Assembly (NCBI RefSeq): GCF_000425165.1
Contig: NZ_AULG01000017.1
Coordinates: forward strand, 1 to 64,000
Length of the DNA: 64,000 bases
Source: Photobacterium halotolerans DSM 18316
GTDB taxonomy: Bacteria; Pseudomonadota; Gammaproteobacteria; Enterobacterales; Vibrionaceae
Reading direction: 5' to 3'
This document shows, piece by piece, positions 59,631 through 64,000 of this stretch. Position 1 is the first letter of the stretch, and the number at the start of each line of letters is the position of its first letter. The notes under the pieces were generated by a model. It saw only the letters and a list, made by a program, of their open reading frames with translations, was not told the origin of the DNA and made no database searches. The position numbers were made by a program, and so were the translations under genes.

Positions 59631-60551
59631 TCAGTTCAGGTGCTTTTTCCATAACTGTTCAAGCTGTTTGATCGCCCAGGTTTTTGCCTTACCCATGCGG
59701 CTGCGATTCCAGGCCAGAACCAGTTCAAATTCTCTGACAGGATTATCCCCCACCATCGCCAGCTTCCCTGTCGCTAAATCATCCTGAATGAAAAAACTGG
59801 GAATTGTCGCGACACCAAGACCGGCACGTAACGCATTCAACTTGTCATTCATGCTGGAAACAGTGAGCAGCGGCTGCTCCTCAAGAATATTATGGGTTAT
59901 CGGCGGCAGATTCCGTGCGGTATCAGCAACCGCAATACCCCGGTATTGCTGACGAATAACAGGATCGAGCGGATTATCATGTTTATGGATAGGGTGATTC
60001 GGGTGAGCAACCCAGACGATATCCATTTTGCCAAGAGGCTGAATTTTCACTTCCGGCGGCGCAACACTTGGTGGCGGAGCAATCAGAATATCGGCCCTGT
60101 CCTGCGCGAGCGCTTCCCAGCATCCGGCCAGAATTTCTTCACGAAATTTCAGGCGGGTCTTACTTTTCTTTGCCAATGCATCAACAAGCGGAAACATCAG
60201 ATCGAGCTTAATCAAACCGTCATAGGCAATGGTCAGATCTAACTCCCAGCCGTGTGCCAGCGCTGTTGCATCAGATACCATTTCATCAGCCGCGGATAAT
60301 AATAATCGCCCCCGGTCCAGCAACAGCCGGCCAGCTTTGGTAAAAGCGGCTTTATGACCAGAGCGGTCGAAAATAACCAAGTCCAGATCCTGTTCCAGTT
60401 TCTGAACCTGGTAACTCAGGGAAGATGGCGCTCGGCCGAGTTCTTCTGAGGCCGCAGCAAAACTGCCACGACGCTCAATCGCATCTAAAACCATCAATGC
60501 TTCAAAGGATAATAACCGGTTCACATTCAATCCCTGTGCCAGTACAGTCAT
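59631..60551 (-). CDS. LysR-family transcriptional regulator
   Basis: 306 residues. Winged helix: LSFEALMVLDAIERRGSFAAASEELGRAPSSLSYQVQKLEQDLDLVIFDRSGHKAAFTKAGRLLL. The effector domain follows with LKFREEILAGCWEALAQDRADILIAPPPS and VSSMNDKLNALRAGLGVATIPSFFI. It follows the export operon (60622-63927) on the same strand after 70 bp and may regulate it, though that is only positional. Confidence 0.9.
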   Translation of the reverse strand: MTVLAQGLNVNRLLSFEALMVLDAIERRGSFAAASEELGRAPSSLSYQVQKLEQDLDLVIFDRSGHKAAFTKAGRLLLDRGRLLLSAADEMVSDATALAHGWELDLTIAYDGLIKLDLMFPLVDALAKKSKTRLKFREEILAGCWEALAQDRADILIAPPPSVAPPEVKIQPLGKMDIVWVAHPNHPIHKHDNPLDPVIRQQYRGIAVADTARNLPPITHNILEEQPLLTVSSMNDKLNALRAGLGVATIPSFFIQDDLATGKLAMVGDNPVREFELVLAWNRSRMGKAKTWAIKQLEQLWKKHLN

Positions 60552-60621
60552 GTAATATGAGGCTGTTTTAACACATTCATCTGAAAATACCTACCTGCGT
60601 ATACCGCTGTGTGTATCAGAT

Positions 60622-61800
60622 TCAAACTGTTGCCGAAGCCTGAAAAAGCCGTCCTCGGCGGCGGCGATTTCTGTACACCAAGCCTAAAGCGACCAGTGAA
60701 TACAAAACAGCCAGCCCCCAAAGCTGAAACCACCAGGCGCTGATCTGGCTAAAACTCGCTCCCATCTGATTTAACCGCAGAAAACCGTTAATCGCCTGCG
60801 TAGAAGGCACCCATTGTGCCAGCCAGTAAACCGGGGCTGGCAGTGCGGATACAGGCCATACGAAACCGGCGGAGAAAACCAAAGGCAGTGAGCTGAGCAG
60901 CACGATAACCGTAGCCAGTTCCTTACGGGGGATCAGCTCACCGATGACTATGCCTAACGCTGTTACTGAGATCAGAAACGGCAGTGTCAGCATCAGCATA
61001 TCACCGATTGCAGCCTGACGACTGATACCGTAATACTCAAAACTCAGCCCAAAGTAGTAAGCAGTCAGAGGCAGATAGATAAAGGTAAACAAGCAGATAC
61101 GTGTGAAAATCATTCGCCAGGGTGAACAGGCGTGCCAGTAACCCGGCACGCCGGAGCAATGCATTTCATTCTGAGCCGCCCCTACTAACGCAGCGCCAAT
61201 CAGCAGTGTCTGATGGAGTATCAGTACGAACACAGCAGGGACAACGTAATTGATATAGCCCATGGTCGGGTTAAATACCGGACGCATATTCAGTTTCAGC
61301 GACGCGTATTGTTCGGAAGCTAACGCCAGGTTCTCACCTTCAAGAATCATACGCGCCACTTTTGCTTCTGCACTGAGCGTTCCTGTGGCTGTCGCCAGCC
61401 CTTCAACAACGGTACCGTAAACGAGAAACAGCGCCGCATCACCGGCAAAAGACACAGTCGGGCTGGTACCAAGCAAGAGATCCCGGTAAAAGTGCTCAGG
61501 GATCACTAGCATCCCTTTCACCTCTTGTGCCTGAATCCAGCTTTTTGCTTCTTCAATACTGGCGGCTGTTTTCGTCACGGCCACCTGAGGTGTCGCATCA
61601 ACCATGCGGATCAGCGCCCGGCTGACCGCACTGTTATCCAGATTGACAACCGCAATCTGCTGCTCGCGCGGAAGCTGGTTTGAATAAGGCAGCGGGTAAA
61701 TAAGCGAATACATTAAAACGCCGCCAAACACGGTGAATATAATCGCAGGGTTCGTGAACACCGCTTTCAATTCACTCAGAAACAATTGACGCCAGCTCAT
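60622..61800 (-). CDS. ABC-2-type permease (second of pair)
   Basis: 392 residues. N-terminal helix at about 17-38, a large extracytoplasmic domain (IAVVNLDNSAVSRALIRMVDATPQVAV… to about 170), then five membrane helices ending near 380. Hallmark GYINYVVPAVFVLILHQTLLIGAALV and PVSALPAPVYWLAQWVPSTQAINGFLRLNQMGAS match YhhJ/YbhS-type ABC-2 permeases. It overlaps the upstream permease by 4 bp. No ATPase gene follows. Confidence 0.85.
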   Translation of the reverse strand: MSWRQLFLSELKAVFTNPAIIFTVFGGVLMYSLIYPLPYSNQLPREQQIAVVNLDNSAVSRALIRMVDATPQVAVTKTAASIEEAKSWIQAQEVKGMLVIPEHFYRDLLLGTSPTVSFAGDAALFLVYGTVVEGLATATGTLSAEAKVARMILEGENLALASEQYASLKLNMRPVFNPTMGYINYVVPAVFVLILHQTLLIGAALVGAAQNEMHCSGVPGYWHACSPWRMIFTRICLFTFIYLPLTAYYFGLSFEYYGISRQAAIGDMLMLTLPFLISVTALGIVIGELIPRKELATVIVLLSSLPLVFSAGFVWPVSALPAPVYWLAQWVPSTQAINGFLRLNQMGASFSQISAWWFQLWGLAVLYSLVALGLVYRNRRRRGRLFQASATV

Positions 61801-62948
61801 ACACCGCCCTCCAGCTGGCGTTTGCGCCAGACCAGCATTTTCAGCATGGCCAGTGCCATTGCCAGCAGAAATACCACAAGCGCCATCATCTGAGGCATAG
61901 CTTGCTGTAAACCCGTACCGTAATTCACCTGCTGCACCTGAATTTCAATGTAATGACTGACCGGCAACAGCGCCCGCCAGCCTGTCGCAATGGCTGGCAT
62001 GTCTGTCGCGGGAAACGTTATCCCCATAAAAGCAAACGCCGGCGCTGAAAACCCGGCCACGAAGCTCATCGCCCGGGTGACATCCATCGCAAGGAAAAAG
62101 AACAGCACGGCCACACTCTGACAAGCAATGACCATCAAACACTGTGCCACCAGCAAAATGCTCCAGCTACCGTGCATTGGCCAGCCCAGCAGCGAATACA
62201 TGCCCCACAGAAACAACACACCCTGCAGAATAAACACCGCCGCATAAGGTATAAGCTTGGCGACGAGTTGCTGCACCGGATGTTGCCCCAGCCAGGCCAG
62301 TAATCCCTGCCGCCGCTGCTCTGCTGCCAGTGCCATGACAGTCGTGGCAATGATAAATATCTGCCACATGGCAGGAATAGCCGCCGAGACCAGAAACTGC
62401 CCATAGTGCGAGTTACTGTTAAATAACGGGGTTATCTGATTGCGGACTGGCAAGGCCTGCCCCAGCGCCTGTAGCGGTACTGGTGTGCCAGTCACCATAT
62501 TGCTTACCGTATCTATACTGGCGGCATAGGTAGTCTGCGCCGACACGAAAGCGCTGTTTATCAGCTTGGCAATCAAAATAAACTGGGCGTTATAAAACAC
62601 AGTCACAGACGGAGAGCGCCCGAGCAATGTGTCTTTTTCCAGAGAATCAGGAATCACTACCAGCGCATAAATCTCACCGTTCCGCATTAACGCTGTACCT
62701 TCTTCCACCTCGCTCAATTGTCGGGCAACCGACAGGGTCGGGCTGGCATCGTAGTATCGGATCAATCCGCGGGACAGACGGCTGTGATCCAGATCGACCA
62801 CACCGACGGGCAGATCGCGGGCGATCCCTTGCGAGAATATCCACCACATCAGAACAAACAGACTTAAAGGCAAAAAGAACAGCATCGCCTTCAGCCAGGG
62901 TTCCTGACGTATGAGCCGCCACTCTCGCTGCATTGTGTTTAACCACAT
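61797..62948 (-). CDS. ABC-2-type permease (first of pair)
   Basis: 383 residues, same layout: N-terminal helix (AMLFFLPLSLFVLMWWIFSQG), external domain beginning DLPVGVVDLDHSRLSRGLIRYYDASPTL, then about five membrane helices (~200-375). It starts 1 bp after the HlyD-type gene's stop and overlaps the second permease, so the three genes form an operon. The start could be ATG 62948 or the in-frame ATG five codons later. Confidence 0.85.
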   Translation of the reverse strand: MWLNTMQREWRLIRQEPWLKAMLFFLPLSLFVLMWWIFSQGIARDLPVGVVDLDHSRLSRGLIRYYDASPTLSVARQLSEVEEGTALMRNGEIYALVVIPDSLEKDTLLGRSPSVTVFYNAQFILIAKLINSAFVSAQTTYAASIDTVSNMVTGTPVPLQALGQALPVRNQITPLFNSNSHYGQFLVSAAIPAMWQIFIIATTVMALAAEQRRQGLLAWLGQHPVQQLVAKLIPYAAVFILQGVLFLWGMYSLLGWPMHGSWSILLVAQCLMVIACQSVAVLFFFLAMDVTRAMSFVAGFSAPAFAFMGITFPATDMPAIATGWRALLPVSHYIEIQVQQVNYGTGLQQAMPQMMALVVFLLAMALAMLKMLVWRKRQLEGGV

Positions 62949-62949
62949 A

Positions 62950-63927
62950 TCAGCGTTCTACCAACACACTCATACCGACACGCAATCCGTCAACGGGCTG
63001 CAAAGGGCGCGCTTCAACTTCAAAAGTGCGCATATCGAAACCTTGCTGAGTATCCGTTGCCCGCCATGTCGCAAAATCCCCCATGACGGAAACATGCGTC
63101 ACAGTAAACGGGATGGCTTGATCCCCTAATGCCGGTATCTTAGCTTCAAATTGAGTCCCCTTGGCAAAATCAGCCAGCCTGTCTTCCCGGACGTGAAACA
63201 CCGCCCAGGCATCGTCCATATCTATGATGCTGACCACCGGAAAACCTTGTGGTGCCAATTCACCACCATGAAGCAGGATCTGGCTGACCTCGCCATCATG
63301 CCAGCTGGAAATTTTAGTATCCGCCGCATAGGCTTCGACTTCTGCGACAGCCCCGGCAGCCATACGCTCTTTTTCCTGTGCAGCGCGTTTGGTTTCTTCC
63401 CGCGCCCCTTCTTTGGCCATTTCAAACATCTGATAAGCCGCTTGCTCTGTATAGCGGGCCGCCTGCCATTGCGTGTAAGCTTCATCCCTTTTTTGTTCTG
63501 CGACAACGCCGTCGCGATAAAGATTGTTTATCCGCCGATAGGTTTTTTCTCCCAGTGCCGATGCCGCTTTGGCTTTTTGCCACTGATCGCTGGCAGCCGC
63601 AACTTCCTGAGCCCGTGCGCCATTTTGTGCTTCATCAGCCAGAGCCCCTGCTGCCTGCTGACTGGCTTTCGCCTGCTCGAGCTTGGCATCAATTTCAGGA
63701 CTCAGTAAGGTAAAGATCAATTGCCCTTCGGTGACTTTATCCCCTTTACGCACCAGTACCTGATCGATACGACCGGCGACTTTTGAGGAGATATTGTATT
63801 GCTGAGCTTCAATCTGGCCCTGTAATCGCTCAGCATCCGGCTGATAAGCGTTCCAGAACCGGTATCCCAACCAAGCGGCCAGCCCAACAGCCGGTAATAC
63901 GACGGCAAGAGTTTTTAGCTTACTCAT
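62950..63927 (-). CDS. HlyD-family membrane-fusion protein
   Basis: 325 residues. N-terminal membrane anchor (LAVVLPAVGLAAWLGYRFW), a lipoyl-like half motif (GQIEAQQYNISSKVAGRIDQVLVRKGDKVTEGQLIFTL), a long alpha-helical hairpin (~75-205, rich in A/E/K/Q), then the second half motif (ISSWHDGEVSQILLHGGELAPQGFPVVSIIDMDDAWAVFHVRED). It links the inner-membrane exporter to an outer-membrane channel. ATG 63927 with AAGG upstream. It is first in the operon; more genes, perhaps a regulator, lie beyond the right edge. Confidence 0.9.
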   Translation of the reverse strand: MSKLKTLAVVLPAVGLAAWLGYRFWNAYQPDAERLQGQIEAQQYNISSKVAGRIDQVLVRKGDKVTEGQLIFTLLSPEIDAKLEQAKASQQAAGALADEAQNGARAQEVAAASDQWQKAKAASALGEKTYRRINNLYRDGVVAEQKRDEAYTQWQAARYTEQAAYQMFEMAKEGAREETKRAAQEKERMAAGAVAEVEAYAADTKISSWHDGEVSQILLHGGELAPQGFPVVSIIDMDDAWAVFHVREDRLADFAKGTQFEAKIPALGDQAIPFTVTHVSVMGDFATWRATDTQQGFDMRTFEVEARPLQPVDGLRVGMSVLVER

Positions 63928-64000
63928 TTCAGTTAACCTTAAGTCCTTTGTAATTTTCATATTGGTGGAAGGTATTGATATCACCGCTGACAGCCAGTAG

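Noticed and set aside
63151..63708. 185-codon forward frame inside the HlyD-type gene
   Set aside because: Antisense shadow of the helical hairpin; no domain.
1..64000. tRNA, rRNA or CRISPR loci
   Set aside because: Reading both strands I saw no cloverleaf-like segments with the conserved T-arm, no rRNA-like sequence and no regularly spaced direct repeats.

Overview
The window looks like a chromosomal segment of a marine gammaproteobacterium of the family Vibrionaceae, perhaps Photobacterium-like. I infer this from the gene set, not from a search: a VxrA/VxrB-type two-component system with a VxrC-like protein, a HlyU-family protein, an RpoS-like second sigma factor, an ETF/ETF-QO set, and a photolyase–Cfa–DUF2878–DUF3833 cluster arranged as I recall it from vibrios. 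I found no rRNA, tRNA or CRISPR array.

Layout. 1-3385 is accessory DNA: the 5' end of an IS256-family transposase running off the left edge, two decayed IS110-family remnants bracketing an unknown AT-rich gene with a HEPN-like Arg/His motif, a StbDE/RelE-type toxin-antitoxin pair, and three copies of a ~175-200 bp hairpin-rich repeat. 3386-9900 holds a sulfite dehydrogenase pair (molybdenum subunit plus diheme cytochrome), a YcaC-like hydrolase, a RibD/DHFR-fold protein, YddG, a GNAT acetyltransferase, Rof and a YkvA protein with a frameshifted start. 10007-19499 is an 11-gene co-directional cluster: YbgA-like protein, MerR/LitR-like regulator, photolyase, NTF2-like protein, SDR, FAD amine-oxidase-like protein, DUF1365, cyclopropane-fatty-acid-synthase-like protein, DUF2878, chalcone-isomerase-like protein and DUF3833 lipoprotein. 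It is preceded by two evenly spaced TGTACA-type operator pairs. It reads as a light or singlet-oxygen response unit that repairs DNA and modifies membrane fatty acids.

19534-35051 carries a YbjD-like OLD nuclease, glyoxalase I, a cytoplasmic 5'-nucleotidase-family enzyme, ribB under an FMN riboswitch, a BASS transporter, pntAB, vxrABC-like genes and NnrS. 35130-47953 carries yoaH, nadE and a divergent NMN adenylyltransferase, an acyltransferase, an OmpA-like lipoprotein, a LysR regulator, the RpoS-like sigma factor, a LysE exporter, cutA, and the ETF-QO gene divergent from etfBA.

48002-63927 has two paralogous SPOR lipoproteins, SOS-regulated umuDC with twin identical LexA boxes in opposite orientation, yciH, a HAD phosphatase, a retropepsin-like protein, a solitary Cre-like tyrosine recombinase in which glutamine replaces the catalytic histidine, a YhfG-Fic pair, ddl, a PatZ/Pka-type protein acetyltransferase, a LysR regulator, and an HlyD/ABC-2 permease export operon that continues past the right edge. 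The most unusual items are the light-response operator array, the Cre-like recombinase, the IS110-bracketed HEPN-like gene, the structured repeat family and the paired LexA boxes.
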